64,000 nucleotides of DNA from a virus, in the IMG/VR virus record IMGVR_UViG_3300032224_001591, positions 83,249 to 147,248 of that record; one strand, given 5' to 3'. The first letter of the stretch is position 1. The number at the start of each line of letters is the position of its first letter. Under the pieces are notes generated by a model that saw only the letters and a list, made by a program, of their open reading frames with translations, made no database searches and was not told where the DNA came from. The position numbers were made by a program, and so were the translations under genes. Positions 24,679 to 31,801 of this stretch are shown here, in pieces.

Positions 24679-25128
24679 ATGAAAAAACTATTATTTTTAT
24701 TGTTATTATTACCTACAATGTCTTTTGCACAAAACTGTATTAAAATTGATTCGGTATGGTGTAATAAAAAAGTTAAACAAATAAGCACAAGAAACGTATT
24801 ATTTGGTATAAAACAAGTAGCCGAAGAAATATTATCTGAAAAATACAATTTATGCGACTCTAATGCTACTTCAGTTAAAATTGAAGTAACTCGTATAGGA
24901 ATGCCATCAAGTACATTTAAAATAGGTGGTGTAGGAGAAGCAACACAAATTACACAAGTCTATATTAAACTTTATTTTGGAGACAAAATCATAGATGGTA
25001 TGGGTGAGTCCGAGACCCGCGCAGGATTCGTCCTTATTGAACTAACAGACGGCAAAGTACCATTTAATAATACAACTATAGGAACGGCTATAAAAAAGGC
25101 GATATTAAACGCTTCTGAAAAACTTTAA
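24679..25128 (+). CDS. Short secreted CsgG-like protein
   Basis: 149 residues with signal peptide (KKLLFLLLLLPTMSFA). The mature part has ITQVYIKLYFGDKIIDGMGE and ends FNNTTIGTAIKKAILNASEK, closely echoing the FNQSTIGITTKKALESAS end of the 21251 protein. I read it as a second, shorter member of the CsgG-like group, soluble or Cys-linked rather than lipidated, possibly a partner subunit. The gene is the last of the exported series and is followed by a candidate late promoter. Confidence 0.55.
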   Translation: MKKLLFLLLLLPTMSFAQNCIKIDSVWCNKKVKQISTRNVLFGIKQVAEEILSEKYNLCDSNATSVKIEVTRIGMPSSTFKIGGVGEATQITQVYIKLYFGDKIIDGMGESETRAGFVLIELTDGKVPFNNTTIGTAIKKAILNASEKL

Positions 25129-25136
25129 TATTTATA
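25127..25136 (+). promoter_or_regulatory. AATATTTATA element, candidate late promoter
   Basis: Decamer identical to those at 50, 10684 and 62198; 21 bases before the holin-like start at 25158. Confidence 0.35.
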
Positions 25137-25157
25137 ATTAACCAAAAACTAACGAAC

Positions 25158-25406
25158 ATGAATTTTAAACAATGGATCATTGATCTTTTTAAAGATGAAA
25201 GAGGATCAACATCAGTAAAACCAGTAGTAGCCATGATGGGTACTTTATTTTTATGTGTTACAATGACTTTAAACAGTTATTCACATGCAGATTTCGCTCC
25301 ATCTCCAGATTTAGTACAAGCAGTATTAGTAATTACAGCAATTGGAATGGGGGCGGACTCTATTGACAAATTTACACATAAAAAAGAAAATAAAACAGAA
25401 GAATAA
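25158..25406 (+). CDS. Holin-like two-helix membrane protein
   Basis: 82 residues. A short basic/acidic N-terminus (KDERGST) is followed by a membrane helix (VVAMMGTLFLCVTMTLN), a loop with Pro-Ser-Pro, a second helix (LVQAVLVITAIGMG) and a charged tail. It overlaps the endolysin gene by one base (TAATG), the classical holin-endolysin arrangement. It would form the inner-membrane lesion that releases the enzyme. Confidence 0.75.
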   Translation: MNFKQWIIDLFKDERGSTSVKPVVAMMGTLFLCVTMTLNSYSHADFAPSPDLVQAVLVITAIGMGADSIDKFTHKKENKTEE

Positions 25407-26005
25407 TGGACTTACAAAAATTAAAAGGACACGTTCCGGATGCAGTTATTGAAATGTTACCGGACACAATGGCAAAATTTGAATTAAACACTCCATTACG
25501 TTTAGCACATTTTCTAGCTCAAGCTGGTCACGAAAGTGGTGGTTTTAAAGCTGTAAATGAAAATTTAAACTATGGTGCTAAAGGTTTACGTGGTATTTTT
25601 GGAAAATATTTCCCAACAGATGCTAAAGCATTAGAATATGAGCGCAAACCTGAAAAAATTGCTAACCTAGTTTATGGTAGCCGTATGGGTAATGGTGCAG
25701 AAGCAACAGGTGAAGGATACAAATTCAGAGGCCGTGGTTATATTCAATTAACTGGTAAAGATAATTACGTTGCTTTCGGTAAAGCTATTAACGAAGACTT
25801 AACAGCAAATCCTGATTTAGTAGCAACTAAATATCCATTAGCATCAGCTGCATGGTTTTTTCACAAAAATGGTTTACATAAAATAGCTGACGAAGGTGCT
25901 AACGAAGCAACAGTTACTAAAGTTACGAAACGCGTTAATGGTGGAACAATCGGTTTAGCTGATCGTTTAAAACACTTTAACGAATATTATAAATTATTAG
26001 CATAA
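25406..26005 (+). CDS. Endolysin, GH19 chitinase-type muramidase
   Basis: 199 residues, a single catalytic domain of usual size. GH19 landmarks: AQAGHESGGFKAVNENLNY near residue 40 with the catalytic Glu, a second part ANLVYGSRMGN, and GYKFRGRGYIQLTGKDNY. It would cut the peptidoglycan glycan strand in the periplasm at the end of infection. It carries no signal peptide, so it needs the holin encoded immediately upstream. Confidence 0.92.
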   Translation: MDLQKLKGHVPDAVIEMLPDTMAKFELNTPLRLAHFLAQAGHESGGFKAVNENLNYGAKGLRGIFGKYFPTDAKALEYERKPEKIANLVYGSRMGNGAEATGEGYKFRGRGYIQLTGKDNYVAFGKAINEDLTANPDLVATKYPLASAAWFFHKNGLHKIADEGANEATVTKVTKRVNGGTIGLADRLKHFNEYYKLLA

Positions 26006-26008
26006 AAC

Positions 26009-26956
26009 ATGAATGAAATAAGGAAACGAATATTTCCGTTGTTGATAGCACTCTCGGCTTTGTCCGTGAGTGCTTCTGCAGCGTTTTATAGCGTAACAGG
26101 TCTTACTAAACTATTTGCTGGAGCTGCTTTTGCAGTTGGTATAATGGCTGGTTCTTTAGAATTTGCTAAATTAATAATAGCATCTTTACTTTACCAATAT
26201 TGGGATAATATAAATAAGGTTTTAAGAACATACCTAACCATTGCTGCAGGAGTTTTAATATTAATCACTTCAGCTGGTATCTATGGTTTCTTATCTTCAG
26301 CCTATCAAGATACAGCAAATAAAGAAGCAATTGTTGAACAACAAGTAGCTGCTTTAGAAACTAAAAAACAATTATTTGAGCAAAATCGTGATAACTATCT
26401 TACAGAGAAAAAATCACTAACTCAGAATACAGCTCAACTTCGTTCTGCTTTGACAAGTGAAAAACTTAAAGGTAAAAAATCATTTGAAAGACAAATTACA
26501 AGTGCTTCTAAATCAGATGAAAAAGTAACTGCTAAACTAGACATAGTGAATGATTCTATTTTTGCTTTAGAAAATAGAATATTAGAAATCAAAACAGCAA
26601 GCACTACTACTTCAGAACTAGGTCCTTTAAAATATATAAGCAATCTTACAGGACAGCCTATGGATAAAATTATAAATTGGTTTTTACTAATCATAATTTT
26701 TGTTTTTGATCCGTTAGCTATAGCTTTAGTAATAGCTGCTAACTATGCTTTTGCACAAATTAAAAAAGACGATAAAGTTATTGGTGAAGAACCTGAAAAA
26801 GGTATTCCTTTAATGGTAGATCCTGAAACTAATGAATTATTTTATGATGATGGAAATGACGATTCTCAAATAGATTATGAAAATGCGCCGTCTTTTGAAG
26901 AAAGCGGATTAGAACCCAAAGAATATGCGCGAATTTACCGAAAACGCCCATATTAA
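26009..26956 (+). CDS. Multi-span membrane protein with coiled-coil
   Basis: 315 residues. Three N-terminal hydrophobic helices within residues 10-100 (including AGVLILITSAGIYGFL), a 90-residue charged coiled coil, then a fourth helix near 215-240 (WFLLIIIFVFDPLAIALVI) and an acidic C-terminal tail. Similar proteins are common near phage lysis or structural genes, but I cannot name a function. It is the last gene of the cassette. The first 25 codons use atypical C/G-rich codons. Confidence 0.62.
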   Translation: MNEIRKRIFPLLIALSALSVSASAAFYSVTGLTKLFAGAAFAVGIMAGSLEFAKLIIASLLYQYWDNINKVLRTYLTIAAGVLILITSAGIYGFLSSAYQDTANKEAIVEQQVAALETKKQLFEQNRDNYLTEKKSLTQNTAQLRSALTSEKLKGKKSFERQITSASKSDEKVTAKLDIVNDSIFALENRILEIKTASTTTSELGPLKYISNLTGQPMDKIINWFLLIIIFVFDPLAIALVIAANYAFAQIKKDDKVIGEEPEKGIPLMVDPETNELFYDDGNDDSQIDYENAPSFEESGLEPKEYARIYRKRPY

Positions 26957-27019
26957 TATCATATATAACGCGTTAATTACTAACGCTCTATAAAAATTTT
27001 TAAGAAAAACGCAAAAAAA

Positions 27020-27051
27020 CGTGGCTACCGCAAGGTAGCTTCGTATATTTA
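27020..27051 (+). promoter_or_regulatory. Promoter CGTGG-N19-TATATTTA with hairpin in the spacer
   Basis: CGTGG at 27020-27024, 19-base spacer, TATATTTA at 27044-27051. The spacer contains a perfect 6-bp inverted repeat GCTACC-GCAA-GGTAGC (27024-27039). The -33 box is a weaker match than at the other sites. The hairpin could be a terminator for upstream RNA or a protein-binding site. Confidence 0.55.
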
Positions 27052-27075
27052 CGTATAATAAAAAATGAAAAAAAT

Positions 27076-27273
27076 ATGGAAAATCAAGTAAAATTATCAA
27101 TGGTTATCAAATCGCACCTTTCAGATGCTGAATATGAAGTAGAAATATTTCCAGTATTAGCTGCAAAACGTATTAATTTTGTTAAAATGTTATTACACAA
27201 ATACCCGGATACTGATGTAAGAATTAATGAAGATGAGTTAAACAAATTGTGGGAAACATTTGGAAAAGCGTAA
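27076..27273 (+). CDS. Small unrecognised protein
   Basis: 65 residues (MENQVKLSMVIKSHLSDAEYEVE...), soluble, with a mixed strand/helix pattern and no motifs. It is the first gene after the spacer-hairpin promoter, and the promoter of the next gene lies inside its last codons, so it can be transcribed alone as an early gene. Confidence 0.5.
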   Translation: MENQVKLSMVIKSHLSDAEYEVEIFPVLAAKRINFVKMLLHKYPDTDVRINEDELNKLWETFGKA

Positions 27274-27290
27274 AAAAAGTCGTATATTTA
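27259..27290 (+). promoter_or_regulatory. Promoter TTTGG-N19-TATATTTA
   Basis: TTTGG 27259-27263, spacer 19, TATATTTA 27283-27290; overlaps the end of the preceding gene and lies 30 bases before the ATG at 27321. Confidence 0.72.
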
Positions 27291-27320
27291 GGTATAATAA
27301 AAAATAAAAATAAAGGTTTT

Positions 27321-28160
27321 ATGATTAACATCGAAATGAAAAAAAGAGGTCGTCCTTCAAAAGCTATGAACACAAACGAAACTAAACGTAGAGGACGTCC
27401 GTCCACAAAATTATTTGTTAGTACTTTTAATCCTGACGAAGTAAAGTTATTTCGTGGTAGTGATTTAAGATTTAGTGATTCATTGTTTCAACCAATGAAA
27501 ACTAATCGTGAAATAGATACTATCTTATCTACAGATGGTGGTTTAATGCCAGGTACAAATATGGTACTAGTTGGTGGTCCAGGATCTGGTAAATCTACAG
27601 TAGCATTAGATATGTTAGCTGATTTTACAAATCAAGGATATAAATGTTTATTCGTTTCAGCTGAAATGGATGAAATCGCTCACTACAAATATTGTAAGCG
27701 TATGCCTAAATTTCAAAATGTACAAACGTTATTTTTGAAAAATTATGCTGATAATATTAAAGATGCTATTGAATATGTTTTTGATCAAGGATATGATGTT
27801 ATAGCAATCGACTCAATTGCTGAAGTTATTGAAATGTACAAAGATACTTATCGTACAACTGAATCTGCTGCTGAATTTTGGTTTTTAAATTTACAAGATA
27901 AACATAAAAAAGGCGGTAATGGTCCTGGTTTTTATACAACATTTATTAATATTCAACAAGTTACTAAAGCTGGTGATTTTGCTGGTAGTAACAGATTAAA
28001 ACACATGACTGACGCCATGTGCCATGTTGAACGTGATAAAGATGGTTTACAACGTAGTTTACATTTTAGTAAAAATCGTGATTGCGATAAAGATTATAAA
28101 GTATACTTCAATATATTTCAAGATTTTGTTCATTATTCATACGAAACAGTTAGCGAATAG
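27321..28160 (+). CDS. RadA/RecA-fold ATPase with two N-terminal AT-hooks
   Basis: 279 residues from the ATG at 27321, which follows the promoter; an upstream in-frame non-ATG extension would overlap that promoter. The first 35 residues hold two AT-hook motifs (KKRGRPSK and RRGRPST). The motor has Walker A GGPGSGKST near residue 85, FVSAEMDE, and Walker B VIAIDSIAEV, resembling RadA/Sms or DnaB cores without a Lon-like domain. AT-hooks would fix it to AT-rich DNA, which describes this genome. A role in recombination or helicase loading is inferred. Confidence 0.72.
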   Translation: MINIEMKKRGRPSKAMNTNETKRRGRPSTKLFVSTFNPDEVKLFRGSDLRFSDSLFQPMKTNREIDTILSTDGGLMPGTNMVLVGGPGSGKSTVALDMLADFTNQGYKCLFVSAEMDEIAHYKYCKRMPKFQNVQTLFLKNYADNIKDAIEYVFDQGYDVIAIDSIAEVIEMYKDTYRTTESAAEFWFLNLQDKHKKGGNGPGFYTTFINIQQVTKAGDFAGSNRLKHMTDAMCHVERDKDGLQRSLHFSKNRDCDKDYKVYFNIFQDFVHYSYETVSE

Positions 28161-28162
28161 TT

Positions 28163-28669
28163 ATGGCTTATTCTCACGTATTAGACGGCTTTAAAACGTC
28201 ACCAAAGGAAATTGTTGATTATGAAATTAGCAAATTACAAAGGTTAAATTACAATCGTTTCTTTTGGTGGCGTAATTTTGCCATTAAACAAAAACCACTA
28301 CACAAATATTCTCCATTAATAGATAAAATAAAAAATGGTGATTATGATCCTTCACCATATCGTTGGATGGCTCAACACGCTGTTTTAGAAGCATATCCTA
28401 AAATTGATGTTGAAAAAGATGACCCTGTAAAACAATCAGAAATATTAGTATTAGATGTAGCTCGTTATCGCCGTTTAATGGCTGATTTTGAAAAAGATGA
28501 AGCAGAACGAATGAGTAATTTGTACAAAGAGTTTAAAATTAACTTCAAATTAGATGAAGAAACAGTGCAAAACGAAATGCTTAATTTTGATGGTACCTTA
28601 GAAGAATTTTATCACTATATCAGAAAAAAATATAGGGAAAATAATAGAGTTTTTGGAGATTTCAGTTAG
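28163..28669 (+). CDS. Unrecognised soluble protein
   Basis: 168 residues, starting two bases after the ATPase stop, so it shares its mRNA. Rich in aromatic and charged residues (NRFFWWRNFAIKQK, SPYRWMAQHAVLEAYP), predicted mostly helical, with an acidic helix (DFEKDEAERMSNLYKEF). It could be a partner of the RadA-like ATPase, on position alone. No domain recognised. Confidence 0.6.
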   Translation: MAYSHVLDGFKTSPKEIVDYEISKLQRLNYNRFFWWRNFAIKQKPLHKYSPLIDKIKNGDYDPSPYRWMAQHAVLEAYPKIDVEKDDPVKQSEILVLDVARYRRLMADFEKDEAERMSNLYKEFKINFKLDEETVQNEMLNFDGTLEEFYHYIRKKYRENNRVFGDFS

Positions 28670-28683
28670 ATTAATTATATTTA
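28652..28683 (+). promoter_or_regulatory. Promoter TTTGG-N19-TATATTTA
   Basis: TTTGG 28652-28656, spacer 19, TATATTTA 28676-28683; 17 bases before the DpdA-like start. It would drive the 7-deazaguanine operon. Confidence 0.75.
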
Positions 28684-28700
28684 TAGATACAACATAGGTT

Positions 28701-29501
28701 ATGAATAAAAAAATAAAAGTTTTTCATGAAGTTCCTTTTGAACTATTAGAATTAAGTAGAGAATTTACAGATGGAGACTATTGTCTTCCTCATTTAATGG
28801 ATCAATATGAAATCTATCGTGATTATTTTTACGATTCAAAACAACAAGGACGTTATATCATTATGGATAACTCCTTACATGAGCTAGGTACAGCTTATGA
28901 TACTGAACGTTTATTATATTGGATAAACGAACTTAAACCAAATGAATTTATAGTACCGGATGTTTGGGAAAATACAACTCAATCAATTGTTAATGCTAGA
29001 AAATGGTCTCAAATTAAATTACCGGACGAAGTAACTAAAGTAGCAGTTGTTCAAGCAACAAGTATTGGAGATGCTATTACTTGTTATCAAACATACAAGG
29101 ATTTAGGTTATAAGAAAATAGCATTTTCATATGGTGCTTCTCATTATAATAATATAAGCGATCATCCCCATAAAGACTTAGGTAAAGCATTAGGCCGAAT
29201 TAAATTGATAAGTCAAATGTATAGAACCAAAGTAATATCAGCAACTGATAGAGTGCATCTTTTAGGATGTGCTGTGCCTCAAGAATTTGGTTGGTATGTT
29301 GATATGCCTTTTATTGAAAGTATTGATACATCAAATCCGATTATGGCAGCTTTAGAAGGTACAGCTTATGGTTTTAATGGATTAAATGAAAAACCAAAAT
29401 TAAATATGAATCAAGCTCAAACTTGCCCTTATGATGAAATTAATATTGATTTAGTACGTCATAATGTAGAGTTATTTCGATCAATAAACAATTTAAACTA
29501 A
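28701..29501 (+). CDS. dpdA: DpdA-like DNA transglycosylase (TGT-fold)
   Basis: 266 residues. The pattern IIMDNSLHELG near residue 55, NEFIVPDVWENT, VAVVQATS, KIAFSYGAS and VHLLGCAVPQEFGWY follows the barrel of the phage DpdA branch of tRNA-guanine transglycosylases. Known phage DpdA enzymes exchange guanine in DNA for preQ0 or a derivative, protecting DNA from restriction. QueC, QueD, QueE and FolE genes follow on the same strand, which strongly supports a DNA-modifying rather than tRNA role. No tRNA-specific zinc site of bacterial TGT is visible. Confidence 0.75.
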   Translation: MNKKIKVFHEVPFELLELSREFTDGDYCLPHLMDQYEIYRDYFYDSKQQGRYIIMDNSLHELGTAYDTERLLYWINELKPNEFIVPDVWENTTQSIVNARKWSQIKLPDEVTKVAVVQATSIGDAITCYQTYKDLGYKKIAFSYGASHYNNISDHPHKDLGKALGRIKLISQMYRTKVISATDRVHLLGCAVPQEFGWYVDMPFIESIDTSNPIMAALEGTAYGFNGLNEKPKLNMNQAQTCPYDEINIDLVRHNVELFRSINNLN

Positions 29502-29507
29502 TATATC

Positions 29508-29756
29508 ATGTCAAATCAAACAGAATTAATTTCACTTTACGATTATTTAGGTAAAGCAGCAGGTAAAGAATTAGGAGGTAAAGTATATCAATTTGCCGTA
29601 ATTATGGGAGCTAGAACAGGTACTAAAACTGTATCTCATTCTCCATCCCCTCAGGGCCGTATTATGACATATGAAAAACACTTTTTAGATCAATTTTTTT
29701 ACGTACAATCATTATTTACAAATACAACTATTAAACAATTAGAATTACCATTTTAA
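29508..29756 (+). CDS. Small unrecognised protein in the deazaguanine operon
   Basis: 82 residues, between the DpdA-like gene and queC with gaps of six and one bases. It includes LGGKVYQFAVIMGARTGTKTV and a hydrophobic-aromatic C-terminus. No cysteines, no membrane helix, no recognised fold. Tight packing inside the operon suggests a helper of base modification, but nothing in the sequence proves it. Confidence 0.55.
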   Translation: MSNQTELISLYDYLGKAAGKELGGKVYQFAVIMGARTGTKTVSHSPSPQGRIMTYEKHFLDQFFYVQSLFTNTTIKQLELPF

Positions 29757-29757
29757 T

Positions 29758-30657
29758 ATGAAAAATAAAAAATACGCAGTACTAAGTCTATCAGGTGGGA
29801 TGGATAGCAGTACATTATTGCTCCATTTATTGGCAACAGGACATCAGGTGTGTGCTCTCTCATTTGATTATGGACAAAAACATAAAATAGAACTAGAACG
29901 AGCAGCATCATTAGTAGAATATATCAATTCAGATCCATCACAAGGATGGTTATCTAAAGATTATCCTAAAGTAAGACATCAAATTATCAAATTAGATGGT
30001 TTATCTCAGTTATTAAATTCATCATTAGTTGAAGGCGGAAGTGATGTTCCTGAAGGACACTATGCTGAAGAAAATATGAAAGCAACTGTAGTACCTAATC
30101 GTAATAAAATATTTGCATCTATTATTCAAGCAGTAGCATTATCAATTACTGAACAAAATAATGCTGAATGTACTATTGCGATGGGGATTCATGCTGGAGA
30201 CCACCAAATTTATATGGACTGTAGACAAGAATTTAGAGATGCTGATTTTGAAGCATTCAAACTAGGTAATTGGGGTTCTGAAAAAGTAACAATATCAACT
30301 CCATTTTTAGAAGTAGATAAATTTGATATTTTAAAACATGGTTTAGAATGTTGTACTGAATTAGGTTTAGATTTTGATGAAGTATATAAACGTACTAACA
30401 CATCTTATAAACCAATTTATATCCCACACATAGCTGTATTAAATACAACAACTGGGAAATATGACGATGTTTTAGATAAAGGTAATTGGTACTCAGATTA
30501 TAAATCAGCAGCATCAGTAGAACGTATTGAAGCATTTATTAAACTAGGTCGTCCTGATTCAGTAGCATATGCGGATGAAACTGGTCCTGTAAGTTGGGAA
30601 GTAGCTAGGGCACATGCAGAACAAGTTCTTGCAAATCATTTGGAAAACCAAAAATAA
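29758..30657 (+). CDS. queC: QueC-like preQ0 synthase lacking the zinc cysteines
   Basis: 299 residues, longer than bacterial QueC (about 220-230). The ATP-pyrophosphatase loop SGGMDSST is near residue 12, and VVPNRNKIFASI, AMGIHAGDHQIYMDCR and TISTPFLEVDK match QueC. QueC makes preQ0 from 7-carboxy-7-deazaguanine, ammonia and ATP. The C-terminal zinc site (TCY, then CGxCxxC before an Arg) is instead TSY and DYKSAAS, so all four cysteines are replaced by Ser or Asp. A C-terminal extension of about 40 residues follows. The enzyme may fold without zinc or have changed specificity. Confidence 0.85.
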   Translation: MKNKKYAVLSLSGGMDSSTLLLHLLATGHQVCALSFDYGQKHKIELERAASLVEYINSDPSQGWLSKDYPKVRHQIIKLDGLSQLLNSSLVEGGSDVPEGHYAEENMKATVVPNRNKIFASIIQAVALSITEQNNAECTIAMGIHAGDHQIYMDCRQEFRDADFEAFKLGNWGSEKVTISTPFLEVDKFDILKHGLECCTELGLDFDEVYKRTNTSYKPIYIPHIAVLNTTTGKYDDVLDKGNWYSDYKSAASVERIEAFIKLGRPDSVAYADETGPVSWEVARAHAEQVLANHLENQK

Positions 30658-30670
30658 GGTTGTATATTAC
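30639..30670 (+). promoter_or_regulatory. Promoter TTTGG-N19-TATATTAC, probably giving a leaderless mRNA
   Basis: TTTGG 30639-30643, spacer 19, TATATTAC 30663-30670, inside the end of queC. Only four bases separate the -7 box from the ATG at 30675, so transcription would begin at or within the start codon. Confidence 0.6.
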
Positions 30671-30674
30671 GGAC

Positions 30675-30881
30675 ATGAAAAGAAAAAAAGATGAAGTACC
30701 ACAACCATTTTATGTCGTTATGAATCAAGATGGACAAGTATATGTTGGGTTAAAAGGCGGTAAACCTAAATATTCAGATAAATGGAGTGAGTATAAACCA
30801 CTACATGAATGTAACACAACATTACTTCGTTTTTTAGATTCTAAAATTGAATTAATTAAAGAAGAAGAATTTATAAATTAA
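30675..30881 (+). CDS. Small basic/mixed protein, unrecognised
   Basis: 68 residues beginning KRKKDEVPQPFYVVMNQDGQ; start chosen at the ATG just after the promoter, not the in-frame TTG that overlaps the -7 box. The phrase YVGLKGGKPKYSDKWSEYKPL resembles a small beta-sheet domain. No known family. It lies between queC and a thioredoxin. Confidence 0.55.
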   Translation: MKRKKDEVPQPFYVVMNQDGQVYVGLKGGKPKYSDKWSEYKPLHECNTTLLRFLDSKIELIKEEEFIN

Positions 30882-30886
30882 AAAAC

Positions 30887-31132
30887 ATGAAACAATTATT
30901 TTATTTTAGTGCTGGTTGGTGCCAGCCATGTAAAGCCTTAGGTCCTACAATGGATCAAGTTGCTAAAACAATTCCCGTTAGAAAATTTAACGTTGATTAT
31001 GAACCCGAAGTAAGTATACGTTTTGGTATTACTAGTATTCCTACGGTTATACTTGTGGAAAACGAACAAGAAGTTCGTAGATTTAGTGGAGTAAAAACTT
31101 ATAACGAAATTATTAATTGGGTAAATCAGTAA
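30887..31132 (+). CDS. Thioredoxin-like protein (WCQPC)
   Basis: 81 residues. FYFSAGWCQPCKALGP gives the redox CxxC active site, and the cis-proline loop TSIPTVIL follows, with GV near the end. It is shorter than E. coli thioredoxin (109), like phage minimal thioredoxins or NrdC. It may reduce the phage ribonucleotide reductase. A second thioredoxin-like gene lies at 34719 with a different active site. Confidence 0.88.
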   Translation: MKQLFYFSAGWCQPCKALGPTMDQVAKTIPVRKFNVDYEPEVSIRFGITSIPTVILVENEQEVRRFSGVKTYNEIINWVNQ

Positions 31133-31134
31133 AA

Positions 31135-31614
31135 ATGGCTAGATACATTTCAACAAAAACATTTGACAACTATTCAGTTGCAATTAGACAATGGAGAGCA
31201 CAACATTCACACTGTCAACTATTACACGGTTACGGAATGTATTTTAAAGTATGGTTTGCAAGTAATGAACCCGATATCGAAAATCAATTAGACGATATGA
31301 ATTGGATAGTTGACTTTGGTGGTTTTAAAGAAGCACCTAGAGGTAATGGACTTAAAGCTTGGATGGATCATATGTTTGATCATACTCTACTTATTGAAAA
31401 AGATGATCCATATTTAGATTTTTTTAGAGCAGCAGAAATGGAAGGATTATGTCATTTAAGAGTTATGGACAAGATGGGATGTGAAAACTTAGCCAAACTT
31501 GTTTATGATAAATTCAATGATGTGTTATCTAAAAATGATGCTGGTCGTTGTAAAGTAATTAAAGTAGAATGTTTCGAACACGAAAAAAATTCTGCAATAT
31601 TTCAAGAAGACTAA
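31135..31614 (+). CDS. queD: QueD-like 6-carboxytetrahydropterin synthase
   Basis: 159 residues from the ATG at 31135; a TTG 18 bases upstream would overlap the thioredoxin gene. The catalytic Cys motif is CQLLHGY (usual CxxLHGH), followed by DDMNWIVDFGGFK, WMDHMFDHTLLIE and the closing VECFEHEKNSA. The second zinc His of HGH is Tyr here, and the usual upstream AAH zinc His is not obvious; QHSHC may supply another ligand. The family converts dihydroneopterin triphosphate from FolE to carboxytetrahydropterin. Confidence 0.82.
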   Translation: MARYISTKTFDNYSVAIRQWRAQHSHCQLLHGYGMYFKVWFASNEPDIENQLDDMNWIVDFGGFKEAPRGNGLKAWMDHMFDHTLLIEKDDPYLDFFRAAEMEGLCHLRVMDKMGCENLAKLVYDKFNDVLSKNDAGRCKVIKVECFEHEKNSAIFQED

Positions 31615-31624
31615 ACTAACAATT

Positions 31625-31801
31625 ATGGAAATCAAAGAAATTATCATATGCGAGCGTTGTAAAGGAAATGGTACCGAATACAAACCCATTCTAGCACAAC
31701 CCGTTAAATATGTTACATGTGAAGCCTGTAACGGTTCAGGTAGATTAGTTAAAGAAACAACCGTTAAATATTATCCATTTAAAAACAATAACGATGAGTA
31801 A
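31625..31801 (+). CDS. DnaJ-type zinc-finger mini protein
   Basis: 58 residues carrying two CxxCxGxG motifs (CERCKGNG and CEACNGSG), the zinc-binding repeat of DnaJ chaperones, without a J domain. It overlaps the start of queE by 8 bases. Such mini proteins might help metal loading or folding of pathway enzymes; the operon position between queD and queE is the only hint. Confidence 0.68.
   Translation: MEIKEIIICERCKGNGTEYKPILAQPVKYVTCEACNGSGRLVKETTVKYYPFKNNNDE

Noticed and set aside
27249-27320. Upstream extension of the RadA-like ATPase
   Set aside because: It would run through the promoter at 27259-27290; the ATG at 27321 after it precedes the AT-hooks.
28684-29757. preQ1 riboswitch ahead of the deazaguanine genes
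   Set aside because: Leaders before the DpdA-like gene and queC are only a few bases to about 20 bases long and lack the stem and A-rich tail of known preQ1 aptamers.
31117-31134. TTG start for the QueD-like gene
   Set aside because: It overlaps the thioredoxin gene; the ATG at 31135 directly after that stop is more natural.
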